From positions 1,986,501 through 2,050,500 of the forward strand of contig NC_088315.1 in NCBI RefSeq assembly GCF_910592395.1: DNA of 64,000 bases, given 5' to 3'. Shown here in pieces: positions 14,000 through 23,419 of this stretch. Made by a program: the position numbers and the translations under genes. This stretch comes from Lineus longissimus (lineage: Eukaryota; Nemertea; Pilidiophora; Heteronemertea; Lineidae). The notes beneath the pieces are model-generated. The model was not told the DNA's origin. It was given only the letters and a program-made list of their open reading frames with translations, and made no database searches. The stretch's first letter is position 1; each line of letters opens with the position of its first letter.

Positions 14000-16100
14000 C
14001 CCTTTCGAGAATTTCATAATTGAGATCGGGTGAAAAATAGGCGAGCGTGCGCGGCGCCCTGCCGGCCATTTGTGTTCTGACTGCTGGACGTGATTTGTCG
14101 TCTGCCTTTTATTCATAGCTTTGAACCACGTGTAAGAGTGAATGACAAATGACCAAGGGGAGCCGATAGAAAATTCATTGAAAATATTGTTTATTTCGCC
14201 TTTAATTTGCGTAATCCTTTTCTACATTGATGCCTGGTTCTTCATATTACAGGCAGTTCCGTCAAACGCTGGTCAAATCAAACTTCTGCATCATTTTCGC
14301 GTCGCGCGCAGTCTGCATATTTCAAGTGCTCTTCAATGTGCGGAGGATGGAAAAGATTACTTTATAATAGGCAGAAACTCACGCTCGTGCTTTCGACCAC
14401 GTGTCTGCATGGCAACTACACAATCGTAAAAGTCCCCTGTTACGATTAACGGTGCAATATCGTCTCATGAATACGTAATTCAGAATCCCAAGTGACATGA
14501 TTTCGATATACGGGTAGCTTCTTCTTATATTCTGCTAATGGGTATCAGAACTGACTGCAACCTGACTGCCCAAAACTGTTGCAGAGACTTTTCTCTCCAA
14601 CATCTTGGCAGGTTTTCTCATTCCATAGTTTGTGGAGGTGACTCTGTCGTGTGATCAGGAGATTGCCTCCAACAATGCCCCAGCATTCGCGGATGCTATT
14701 TCTCTCATATCATCCGCTGATCTTAATAATTAATTGATCTATAATGCAAGTCGTGTTGTTCCAGGCTGCTTCTGTCATCATCTCTAGGCGCCGTTTAGCC
14801 ATCACTTGTTTAGGGATGGGTAATCTTATATCGGAGATAAACACTGATAATCGTCGCACCATATGTCAGAAGAAAGGACAGGAATCTCGACCCTGTTGCA
14901 AAGACATGAGGTTGGGTAAGGAAAGTGATGCAGTTGAACGAAATTGACTGGGGGAACCCCGATCCGGTGTAACATCTGTGGTTGTTCCCCATGTGTCAGT
15001 GTTTCCAAACAATAGGCAGCTAGAGAGACCACGACTTTTCAATAGGGGGGATACACAGAAAAACTTGTCAATCTATTTTAAGAGCGTTCCCAAACAATGA
15101 GGGGAAACACTCAAGAACAGAAACACTCAAAAACATTACACCGGCACCATTTTTAAGAGCGTATACACGACGGCTGACCACGTGGTTCAGGTATAACAAA
15201 AGGTGAAGTGTAAATGATGGTGGCATATGGTGTTACATGGTGATGAGAAGATGGTGGAATGACCACCTTGGAAAGAGAAGGTGATTATTAGGACATGATT
15301 TCCTTCATGCGGGTGTTCAAAGGGCCGCAGGTGATTCACATAAGGAGGGATTCTCAGAAAAGTTTGAATTTAAAAGCAATGATCAGGTGCGACAGTTTGG
15401 TCAGGGGATTGTGAACTTCTGATAACACCTCATTAATAGATGCCGGAATATCGCAATTCCCTGCCCTTCCCTATTGAATAAAGACCAAAGTATTATTATT
15501 TATTTCAGTGAAACTATGATATCTGCATGCATGACTCAATATTGCAGCAGCTACGAATATTCTAGGCTCCTAACTTCAACATATCGTTCAGTGGAAGTAG
15601 ACAAATACACGACCTTGTCGGTGTTAAAGGGACAGATTGGCCACGTTTATTCCCCTCTCCGAGGATTTCAACCCAAGGCCCTTGCCAGGGGCAAATAGAG
15701 AGGCTTATGCCCCCATGCCCATATGAGACCCTTCCCTTACGAGCTGTTTAAGGACCTATCGGCTTGACCCCGGGGTGATTCCCCAAGGAAAGGTTTAGAG
15801 CAATACTTCGTCTCATGTCCCCCAGGATACCCACACCCTAGTCTAAACCCTTTAGCAGGGATATCTCCTCATCTCTCCCCGGGTCTGCCCTGAAGATATC
15901 ACACTAATAATCATGGGCCATGTGAGCTATATTATTGGTCTGCATGATGACAAGATTTTCTGAGCCGTCCTTAATTTGCAAGCTGCTTTCCTATAAATTT
16001 GCTTGATGGTAAATGACGCTGAGAGGGTTCAGAAATCCGCCGAGGTTAATCAAAGGATGTTTCAAAAACAGTGGCTCGGTCAGATAACCTTTGACGCAGA
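14000..16100. other. No gene recognised
   Basis: Only short unrelated frames occur on either strand. No RNA gene or clear repeat was seen. A GC-richer patch around 15.6-15.9 kb has no coding signal that I can identify. Confidence 0.5.
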
Positions 16101-16109
16101 GTTTCTGAG

Positions 16110-16640
16110 AGATGAAAAAATTCCAAGTCCAAATATTTTTTCACTTGTTTATTTTTCTACTCACTCACTCCGAAAACAATTTTGACTTTGAAAATTTTTC
16201 AGAATTTCTAAGTCCAAATTATTTTTTTCGCTTGTTTTTTTGCTACTCAAAAGTCAAGAAACAACATCAGTCCCAACAAAATTTGTGCTATTTATTGATA
16301 TGAGATGGGCTGTTATTTAGGCCAATTACTCAGTCATGTGTCATGTATGGCAAGCCGTTTGCTTCAAAAAGTCGAGATGATTTTTTTCAAGTCGAGATTT
16401 TTTTTTCAAGTCAAGAAAAAATATTTCAAGTCAAGAAATTTCTTCAAAAAGTTGAGATTAGTATTTTCAAGTTTACACATTTTTTTTCAATTCGACAAGT
16501 TTTTTTTTAAAGTCGACTTTTTAAATATATATACATATTTATTTTTAAGTAAAAAAAAAATTTTTTCATAAACTTTTTATATACACCTTATCAGTTGATT
16601 ATTTTTCTAATTCTTTTAAAATTTTTTTCAAGTCGATAAA
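16110..16640. repeat. AT-rich simple repeat tract with CAAGTC motifs
   Basis: From 16110 to 16290 the sequence resembles the interior of the 7.2-7.7 kb miniature element: both contain CAAGTCCAAATATTTTTTCA followed by similar T-rich text. Here the core also recurs in tandem, with a second CTAAGTCCAAATTAT at about 16207. From about 16360 to 16640 it becomes a loose array of TTTTTTCAAGTC(G/A)AGA units of roughly 20 bp mixed with A/T homopolymers. The open frames here (for example 16305-16571) are low-complexity and not taken as genes. Confidence 0.5.
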
Positions 16641-16663
16641 AAATTATTGTAAATGACAAATTT

Positions 16664-17398
16664 CCTATTCAATACAATACAATACAATACTATTTAATAT
16701 TTATAACGCGCCTTTCCAGGTCGCCCTGCTCAAAGCGCGGGAAAAAAACCTCCTACTAAATACCGTAGTGTTTTTTGAAAAGCCAGGATTTTAAAGCGGT
16801 CTTGAATGAATTGATGGTTGGGATTGATCTTATTTCAGATGGTAAATTATTCCAAAGTTTTGGGGCAGCCACGGAGAAGCTTCGGTCCCCATAACGTGAT
16901 TTTGAGCGTGGGACAATGAGAAGCTCTGAGGAGGACGACCTGGTCTGACGCGCTCTGGTCTGATTATGCAGCAGACAAGACAGATATGCGGGCGCAACAC
17001 CACATCTGGCCTTGAAGCAGGTCAAGAGAATTTTAAATTGAATCCTGCACTTGATTGGGAGCCAATGTAATTCCCGAAAAGTTGGCGTGATGTGGTCGCG
17101 CTTTTTAATGCCACATATCAGTCTTGCTGCTGAGTTTTGCACTTTCTGCATTGGTGCTGTAACATCATCTGGGAGTCCATAGAGAAGACCATTGTTTACA
17201 TCAAGCTTTGAAGATATAAAGGCATGTACGAGGCGCTCAGTGCTTTTACGGTCCAAGTACTTCCTGATCCGCCCAATCTTGTGCAAGCTGAAGTACGCTG
17301 CCCTACATACATTCTTAACATGTTCACGCATACTCATATGTTTGCCAAAACAAACCCCCAGGTCCCTGACGGAGTCAGAGCTCGGTATTCAGTATTCA
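16664..17398 (-). mobile_element. 5'-truncated non-LTR retrotransposon (CR1/L2/Jockey-like), 3' end
   Basis: On the minus strand a 193-codon frame (17337-16756) matches the C-terminal part of a non-LTR reverse transcriptase ORF. It has a thumb/C-terminal region with LGVCFGKHMSM just upstream in the same frame, then HIGRIRKYL-like, LHWLP and LWNNLPSEIR motifs shared by many invertebrate elements. After the stop comes a short 3' tail (GCGCGTTATAAATATTAAAT) and a pentanucleotide tract of TATTG units at about 16668-16692, the usual end of this element type. In the same frame a stop lies near 17398, and no catalytic domain is present, so the insert is truncated at its 5' end and cannot move by itself. 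Confidence 0.8.
16756..17337 (-). pseudogene. Reverse transcriptase C-terminal fragment of a non-LTR element
   Basis: The frame of 193 residues corresponds to the region after the polymerase catalytic core in CR1/Jockey-type ORF2 proteins. Diagnostic features are LHWLPIKCRIQFK near residue 92 and the LWNNLPSEIR motif near residue 162, followed by FKTALKSWLF at the C-terminus. The endonuclease and the YADD polymerase motif are missing. The first Met is internal to the original protein, since the frame stays open and similar upstream of it. The fragment belongs to the truncated element at 16664-17398. Confidence 0.8.
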
Positions 17399-17953
17399 AC
17401 AAAAAAAAACACATTCGAGACAGAAAAAATAAGTCGAACATTATGACGTCATCACTTTTCGTGTACAGTATGTAGACTCGTCCCCCGCATTGCTAAATGT
17501 TTTGGTTAGGGTTAGCGGTACAATAGATCATGCTGCTTAATTGGTCATGGTTCGTACAAGGAAATGTTATGATTTCATCGAATTGCATTATCTGTAGTGT
17601 CGCATGCGAATTGGGTCACTATGTCCGGACGGTCGGCCATCACTTCGCCATAGAACATCGACAGAGACAGGGTAGGTCTTTTTGCTCATCTAATACATTA
17701 GTTTTCGTCAAAAACACGTATTTAAAGTGCTCATTTGGTGTACTGAGATGGCTGAGGTGCTACACTTTCACTTTCAGACCAATTAACTCAAAAGGAATTA
17801 CATCACGAAACAGAGCAGGATGATAAATATTTCAAAATGTTGTCACGATTTTGTGGGTGCATGCCTCTGTCAAAATTCGTTAAAAATAAAAATGTTACGA
17901 AATGAAGATACTAGTCCAACCGAAAATCGATATGATTATATGATTGGAAGTGA

Positions 17954-18180
17954 CTATTTGGCAAGCCCGGCTTACCAAACAGCGACTTTTTCTTGTCCTG
18001 AATGGAGAGCCGAACTCATTAATATTAAAGTAAAGTCTCCAGCTCGCCAAACAGGGTAGATTTTTTTACCTGTTTGGCAAGCCCGGCTGGCCGAACAGGG
18101 TGGCTTTTTAGTGCTGTTTGGCAAGCGGCTCTCCAAACAGGACAAAAAAAGATGCCTGTTCGGCGAGCGGCTTGCCAATT
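17954..18180. repeat. Cluster of short GC-rich palindromes
   Basis: Four compact palindromes and one split one share the half-unit CTGTTTGGCAAGC. The compact ones are at about 17954-17982, 18069-18099, 18114-18140 and 18155-18180. In each, the half-unit is followed within 0-3 bases by its near reverse complement GC(T/C)(T/G)GCC(A/G)AACAG. A fifth is split: its left half is near 17996 and its right half (AGCTCGCCAAACAGG) ends at about 18056. Each could form a hairpin with an 11-14 bp stem. They lie directly upstream of the inverted-repeat element at 18374-18918. Function unknown. Confidence 0.7.
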
Positions 18181-18373
18181 AGACCCGGCCTATATGATTT
18201 GTGACAATGTACGTCACGGGAATCCCAACTTTCTTTTTCCGTTTTAGGAAAACAACCTGCTTGGAATTGTGAATAACGCCGTAGGCTACTAATTCTCATA
18301 CCTACTTTGGAAAGTTTTATGGAAGATACAGCAACGGTAAGTGGCATAATTAGACCGAGGGCCCATCATATAA

Positions 18374-18918
18374 CCAAGTAAGGCTGAAAGAGTGGATGTC
18401 GTCCTGGGTACCGACAAATGGTACCCAGGTTCGAGATCGACTTGACAATAAGCACCCTGGGTGCCATTACCCTAGACAAACAGCACCCAGCTTCTTTTTG
18501 CCTGGCTTACGGATCTTAGGGACGAGGACGTTTCTTGCAATCTCGTTTTATCTCGCGCCGTGGTACTTGCGGCATTAGCAGTGCGCGAAATAAAAAGACG
18601 CGTTAGACCTATAGGTCTTTGAAAGCACATTTCGGATGATTTATTCAGAAAGGTATGTAGGAGGGATATATATTTAGAGAGCGCGGTTGGAAACAGCTGG
18701 ACGGTCGCCATCTTGCAAAATGATGGTTATCGTGACACGTGACCTCCGTGAGCGTGGGGTCAACCTCGGTTGTAGGTATAGAAAAAGTGTAGAAGAAGAA
18801 GCTGGGTGCTGTTTGTCTATAGTAATGGCACCCAGGGTGCTTATTGTCCAGTCGATCTGGAACCTGGGTACCATTTGTCGGCACCCAGGACGACATCCAC
18901 CCTTTCAGCCCAAGTAAG
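18374..18918. mobile_element. Non-autonomous DNA transposon with 114-bp TIRs and 9-bp TSD (Mutator-like MITE)
   Basis: The element body is 18383-18909 (527 bp). Its terminal inverted repeats, 18383-18496 and 18796-18909, match at about 108 of 114 positions. Each begins GCTGAAAG and contains GGATGTCGTCCTGGGT. The 9-mer CCAAGTAAG lies immediately outside both ends (18374-18382 and 18910-18918) in direct orientation, a perfect target-site duplication. Long TIRs with a 9-bp duplication are typical of Mutator-like elements; the superfamily call is an inference. No transposase is encoded in the roughly 300-bp interior. It sits about 190 bp upstream of the TIR-protein start codon, so it may contribute promoter or 5' UTR sequence. 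Confidence 0.8.
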
Positions 18919-19108
18919 TAGGTCGACTGACGTGTTGCGTATCTCCCTGCCCGCAAAATGCAAAAACAGAAGAATCGTGATCCGAATGCCAGTCGGGGGT
19001 AATGCGAAACAATCAGTGGATGTGATCATCAGTATGTGTCAATCAGGCATACAAAAACGTCAAATGGTTCCAAATCTGACCACCGTTTTCTATATATATT
19101 GCAGTAAA

Positions 19109-20569
19109 ATGGCGTCTGGTAGAAGCATTCCTGGGCAACTGGTTCTTCAAGATCACATTCAAAGACTGGTGAAGATCAAGCGAAAGCAACCGCTTCATCA
19201 CATCGCACTAGTAGCCTCTTCAGTGTGTGGGAAATTGGTGGACCGGACGGATGATGAGCTCTCAGAATTCAAGGCGAATGTCGCTAATATTGCTTCATGG
19301 ATCATATTCTTCGACGAGAAACCGAGCTGCCTCGACGACAACGTGGCAAACAAGATCCGAAAGGCTGGTCGTCTGTGCGATCGCCTGGCGACCGGTGAAA
19401 GAATAATTAACGGAGAGACAGCTAGGAAGACTTTTTCACTTCGCCGGAAAGCAGTCGATCTTGATTGGGTGAATGATGTCGTTGTTTGTAGATTAGACCA
19501 ATTTAAGCAGTGGTGGGGGAAAGAGTATGAAGCTTGGAAGGAAGAGGTGCAGCCGCAAGGAGCTGAGGGAGGAACGCCCTCTGCCAGGGATAGTCCTATT
19601 GAACCACCTCCCAAGTTAGAAAATATTATAGATCATGGGGCGTGTAGACCAAGGAATCCTGCCCCAGCCACAGAGTTTCAACAATCCTCCGGAGGACCTA
19701 GGCTGGTCTCAAACAATTCATTCAGTGAAGATAAACTCGCGACAGGGACATTTGACTCTCCAGGGACATTTGACTCTGATAACCAGGAAGAAGACGACCC
19801 TACCACGGCCCATGCCTTGATTCCGTTCGACAACTTGTCTGATGCTGTGTCCTACCCAGAACCTGCACCTTCGGAAGACAACATTTCTGATTTCCTTGAT
19901 ACCGGAGACGACCCTGAAAACACTGAATACGACATCCTCATTTCCCACGAACCAGAAGACGAAGAAGAAGCGAAAAGTATCAGATGCCGATTGCAGAGAG
20001 AGCTCAAGGATAAAAGAGGAAATACGACTGCCAAAGTTTGTATCCCAGGTGACTTTCACTATAAAGGCATCCGACCCAATCCACTGCTAGCGGCTGTTGA
20101 GAAAAGCACCTCAGTTGCATTCTTTATATCGAAATTCACCGGAGATATGGGCCGCAAGAAAAGTATTCTAAATAGCTTAGATTTCCTGATGACAACCGCG
20201 AAGGAACAGCATATCGAAATGATATTTGTTGTTGTGAAGGGCAACAAGGAGCAGGCTAAAGAGCTCTTGAAAGAGGACAATCGATACCTCAAAATTACGG
20301 CTGCGGATGGAAAGGTCTACGATGTCAATGCACCTGATTTCTCAAAGAAAATGTCACAGATTTTTAGAGAACATCAACATCTTACATTGGACAGGAGATT
20401 AAAGCCACCTCAGCCTCACTCATCAAGAAGTGAAACGGGCCGTCCGATAACTAGTGATAGCAGTAGCACTAGTGAAAAGCAGACACACGAAGGGCCTCCT
20501 CTAACATACGATGAGAGCGCTGAAAAAGCCGAACCTAAGAAATTACCTGCGATGAGTAACCTAATGTAA
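19109..20569 (+). CDS. TIR-domain protein, TICAM/TRIF-like adaptor candidate
   Basis: The protein has 486 residues in one uninterrupted exon. Residues 1-150 look helical and Trp-rich, with no family I can name. Residues 150-272 are a Pro/Ser/Asp/Glu-rich linker. Residues 273-425 form a TIR-like domain: it starts YDILISH, has an acidic helix A, a BB-loop-like GDFHYKGIRPNP (314-325), and VEKSTSVAFFISKF as strand C. The BB-loop order resembles TRIF/TICAM TIRs. The WC..E motif of MyD88-type and NADase TIRs is absent, so an adaptor role in innate signalling is favoured over enzymatic activity. The tail (426-486) is disordered, and I saw no RHIM. I chose this Met because the context AAAATGG is good and TTGCAG, an acceptor-like sequence, lies just upstream at 19099-19104. 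The frame is open further upstream to 18806, but that part reads through transposon sequence. The product call is moderate; a general TIR protein is the alternative. Confidence 0.7.
   Translation: MASGRSIPGQLVLQDHIQRLVKIKRKQPLHHIALVASSVCGKLVDRTDDELSEFKANVANIASWIIFFDEKPSCLDDNVANKIRKAGRLCDRLATGERIINGETARKTFSLRRKAVDLDWVNDVVVCRLDQFKQWWGKEYEAWKEEVQPQGAEGGTPSARDSPIEPPPKLENIIDHGACRPRNPAPATEFQQSSGGPRLVSNNSFSEDKLATGTFDSPGTFDSDNQEEDDPTTAHALIPFDNLSDAVSYPEPAPSEDNISDFLDTGDDPENTEYDILISHEPEDEEEAKSIRCRLQRELKDKRGNTTAKVCIPGDFHYKGIRPNPLLAAVEKSTSVAFFISKFTGDMGRKKSILNSLDFLMTTAKEQHIEMIFVVVKGNKEQAKELLKEDNRYLKITAADGKVYDVNAPDFSKKMSQIFREHQHLTLDRRLKPPQPHSSRSETGRPITSDSSSTSEKQTHEGPPLTYDESAEKAEPKKLPAMSNLM
19743..19778 (+). 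repeat. In-frame 18-bp tandem duplication in the TIR gene linker
   Basis: The unit CAGGGACATTTGACTCTC occurs twice back to back, with only the last base differing. It encodes two copies of a six-residue GTFDS(P/D) unit in the acidic linker before the TIR domain. It is a recent, frame-preserving slip and may vary in number between individuals. Confidence 0.85.
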
Positions 20570-22750
20570 ACGGATTGCTCTCCTGCCATACAGTAAAATA
20601 GCGAAACTTTATCAGAAATATCCTTTGATAATGGCAAAATCACCTTAGTTTTGGCTTGAACCTATCCTATGTTACCACCTCTCGGTAGACCCGTTGGCCT
20701 GGTTTTCTGCCCAGGACTTCAAATCAGTTCATCCAACTTCGAGTAACACTGATATTACAGTTATATAATTTGTTGGTATATAGGCTATACCGGCGAATCT
20801 GGCTAGTTCACGCACACTGCAATAATTCCCTTGCCCATGAAACTTATCGATGCTACCCATGGTGTTTCTAATTAAGTTTAAATCCAGCATCTAATCAGCC
20901 TAAGAGCCTTACAGCTGCAAGCTCAAGCTGGCCAACTACAGTCTCCGGTTGACCACAAACACATGCCCATGGCCATGCGCTAGACGGATACATCTGAAAG
21001 GAATCTGGACAATGGTCAATCCTGTACGAGGCCAACTGTTCCGGTCTCAGTGACCATCAGGGCTGATGCTCACAAGGGAAACAGCCCAGGGAAAGGAACA
21101 GAGTGGATGAATCTCAGTGAGTAGGCCGAGTCAGTTTTATGGTGCATGTATTTACTCTCAAGGGAATATCTGAAGAAATCCTCATCTGGGTAGAATCATT
21201 GCCTCAAAGTTTTTGTTTCGATGACCAAAAGGTTATGACATATTATTGGTTCAGATGACTGCAGTCATGGCAGTGTCCAGTATGCTTCTTTTTTACGGTG
21301 CGCCAGGCCTTTTAGTGCGTTGGCAGGAGCCAGAGAGTTTAGGTCAGCCTTTGGTTCGGCCTCATCCGCCTCTCACATTGTCTCCTATAGGCAGGCGACA
21401 GCAGCAGTGTCAGAATGCTGCGCAATACTGCCCAGGGAAATTAGCAGACCGTCGGTCAAACATCCGACCCAAATTGCCAAACTTCACTGGCCCCGGCGGC
21501 CAGGCCGGGGAAATCGATAGGACATTGTGAGAGCCTGTCCCAGCAAATCTATGGGGCCATTTTTGGTTGCCAACCCCGCAGACATTTGAACACAAATGAC
21601 CAACTTGTATCAGTTTCTCATCGTGGTGTCCCCACGTTTGCCCGTTGGTGGCAGAACTTGTCCGATCATGGATTTTATCCGCCTGCGGATGCAACGCACA
21701 CTTCAAATTTAATGAAGGGGACAATTTCTCGATCAGACCATTCGAAGACATCGCCGCCTGGTTTATTCCTTGTGTACCATCTCGGTGGGTACTCTCCTTT
21801 TTTGGCACATGGCATTATCCAGACATGGCAAACTTCTCCATACAAGGTTGACGAAATCTGCACTGTCTGTCCTCCTCATGACAAGATGATTTTTCTATCA
21901 ATCTGATAGGCAGACGATGGGTCAAAGAAGCTACTGAGAGTCCGAGCTCCAATCCTCATAATGGTCGACAGTACAAAATGAAGCTAATGTCATGGAAAAC
22001 TTCATCATGTGGTCCCTTCTTCATTTTATTTCATTATTAGCCTAGTGTAATTCAAGTTGCGCCCATTTTTCGGGTGATTGCGTGTGTGCGCCCATCCTGC
22101 GACTTGGGAGGTATCCCTCTAATTGAGGCCCTAAGGGGAATAAGACCCTTGGTACCCAAAATATCCATGGGACAGACATTGTTCAAACAACAGCAGCTAA
22201 TTTGTACGAGTCGTCTGCAATCATTGCAAAACTCACGTTTGATTTCATCTCAAGTCTGCCATTACACATGTGCATTTGTGTCGTATATTTCTGCATCAAA
22301 AGTACCAGGGTTTCAGACAAAGATGGGTTGGTTCAAACCTTAGAAATGTTACGCAGACGACATTATCCAACATGTTTTGATTTGTCAAAGTTGGTGACAA
22401 TTGATTGAAGCCTGTCATGTGTGATGACACCAGCGAAAGATGGGGCCAGGAAGGTCCAAGCTGTCAACTTGGTTGCAGTTGTGAAAGAGGGGTAAAATTG
22501 GTCCATGAAGCTGTCGGACCCATCATTTCTGCTTTATGGACAGACTAATTGGTAGGGCCAAGCCATATTGGTTCTGGTTTGTGATTTCCCCATATGACCA
22601 TGGCGGTAGCCAAAGTTTTGATAGGCAGTGGCCATCTTGTGCTCCTTCTTTTGTTACTCTTCCGCAAGGGTGGCTTGGTGCGATATTACGCCCTCACGAA
22701 TGGCTGCTTCGTTATAGGGCCTTCTGCTATTTTAGAATATCCTAATCTCA
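20570..22750. other. No gene recognised; 3' flank of the TIR gene
   Basis: Frames here are short and unlike known proteins. I found no canonical AATAAA soon after the TIR stop codon, so the transcript end is not placed. The last part (from about 22590) leads into the reverse transcriptase relic but is not clearly homologous to it. Confidence 0.45.
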
Positions 22751-22779
22751 AATGGAGACCAAAACCCTTGATTTCCGAT

Positions 22780-23410
22780 TGTCTGTGTCCAAAGTTAAAT
22801 ATAAAACTTCGTAGTAACTATTTATATACAAATCAGATCATGCAAGTACAGTGGGGTGAGGTTTTATCGATGAAATTCTCAGTTAGGAATGGTGTGAAAC
22901 AAGGGGGTGTATTATCACCAGTATTGTTTGGTATATATCTTGACGAACTTTTAGATAAATTGGGTAAATCTGGGGTTGGCTGCCACATTGGCAGCATGTT
23001 CTTTGGCGCCTTTGCCTATGCAGATGATGTCATCATTTTAGCGCCGATCGGGCTTAGGAAAATGTTGAAGGTTGCAAGTGAGTTCTCGCTTGAGTATATG
23101 ATTTCTTTCAACGCGTTGAAAAGCAAATTTCTTGTATTTGGGTGTAATGATCCTCCACCCGAGGTGGTTTTTCAAGGTAATGCAATCAGAGTATCCCAAG
23201 AGGAAATTCATTCAGGGATACTTCTGGGTCATGACGTACGACGTAGGCAGATACATGTACTATGTACAAATGATCTTTATAAACGCACGAACATTTAAAT
23301 GTCTCAGTTTAGATTTGCCAACTACAGCACAAGATATAGACTATTTAAAAACTTCTGTATCCCTATATGGATACCAACTACATGTACTAGGAGAGGATGT
23401 CATTGTGTAG
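22780..23410 (+). pseudogene. Decayed reverse transcriptase of a non-LTR retrotransposon
   Basis: The frame 22594-23298 becomes recognisable from about 22780. It carries the polymerase signature NGVKQGGVLSPVLFGIYLDELL and the catalytic box FAYADDVIIL, followed by FNALKSKFLVFG, as in CR1/L2/Jockey-type elements. The frame stops at 23296-23298, but the same phase continues with FRFANYSTRYRLFKNFCIP, and the homologous YGYQL stretch is then read one base over. So it carries both a nonsense and a frameshift mutation. No endonuclease, 5' end or 3' tail was identified, so the copy is dead and partial. Confidence 0.8.
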
Positions 23411-23419
23411 AAAGTTATG

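Noticed and set aside
18645-18956. Minus-strand 103-codon frame and plus-strand frame 18396-18578 with nearly the same peptide
   Set aside because: The shared peptide simply reflects the inverted terminal repeats of the MITE, not paralogous genes.
18806-19108. N-terminal extension of the TIR protein by 101 residues
   Set aside because: The open frame begins inside the right arm of the transposon, its sequence is just the translated repeat, and a better start with an acceptor-like sequence lies at 19109. An upstream coding exon spliced at 19104 cannot be excluded.
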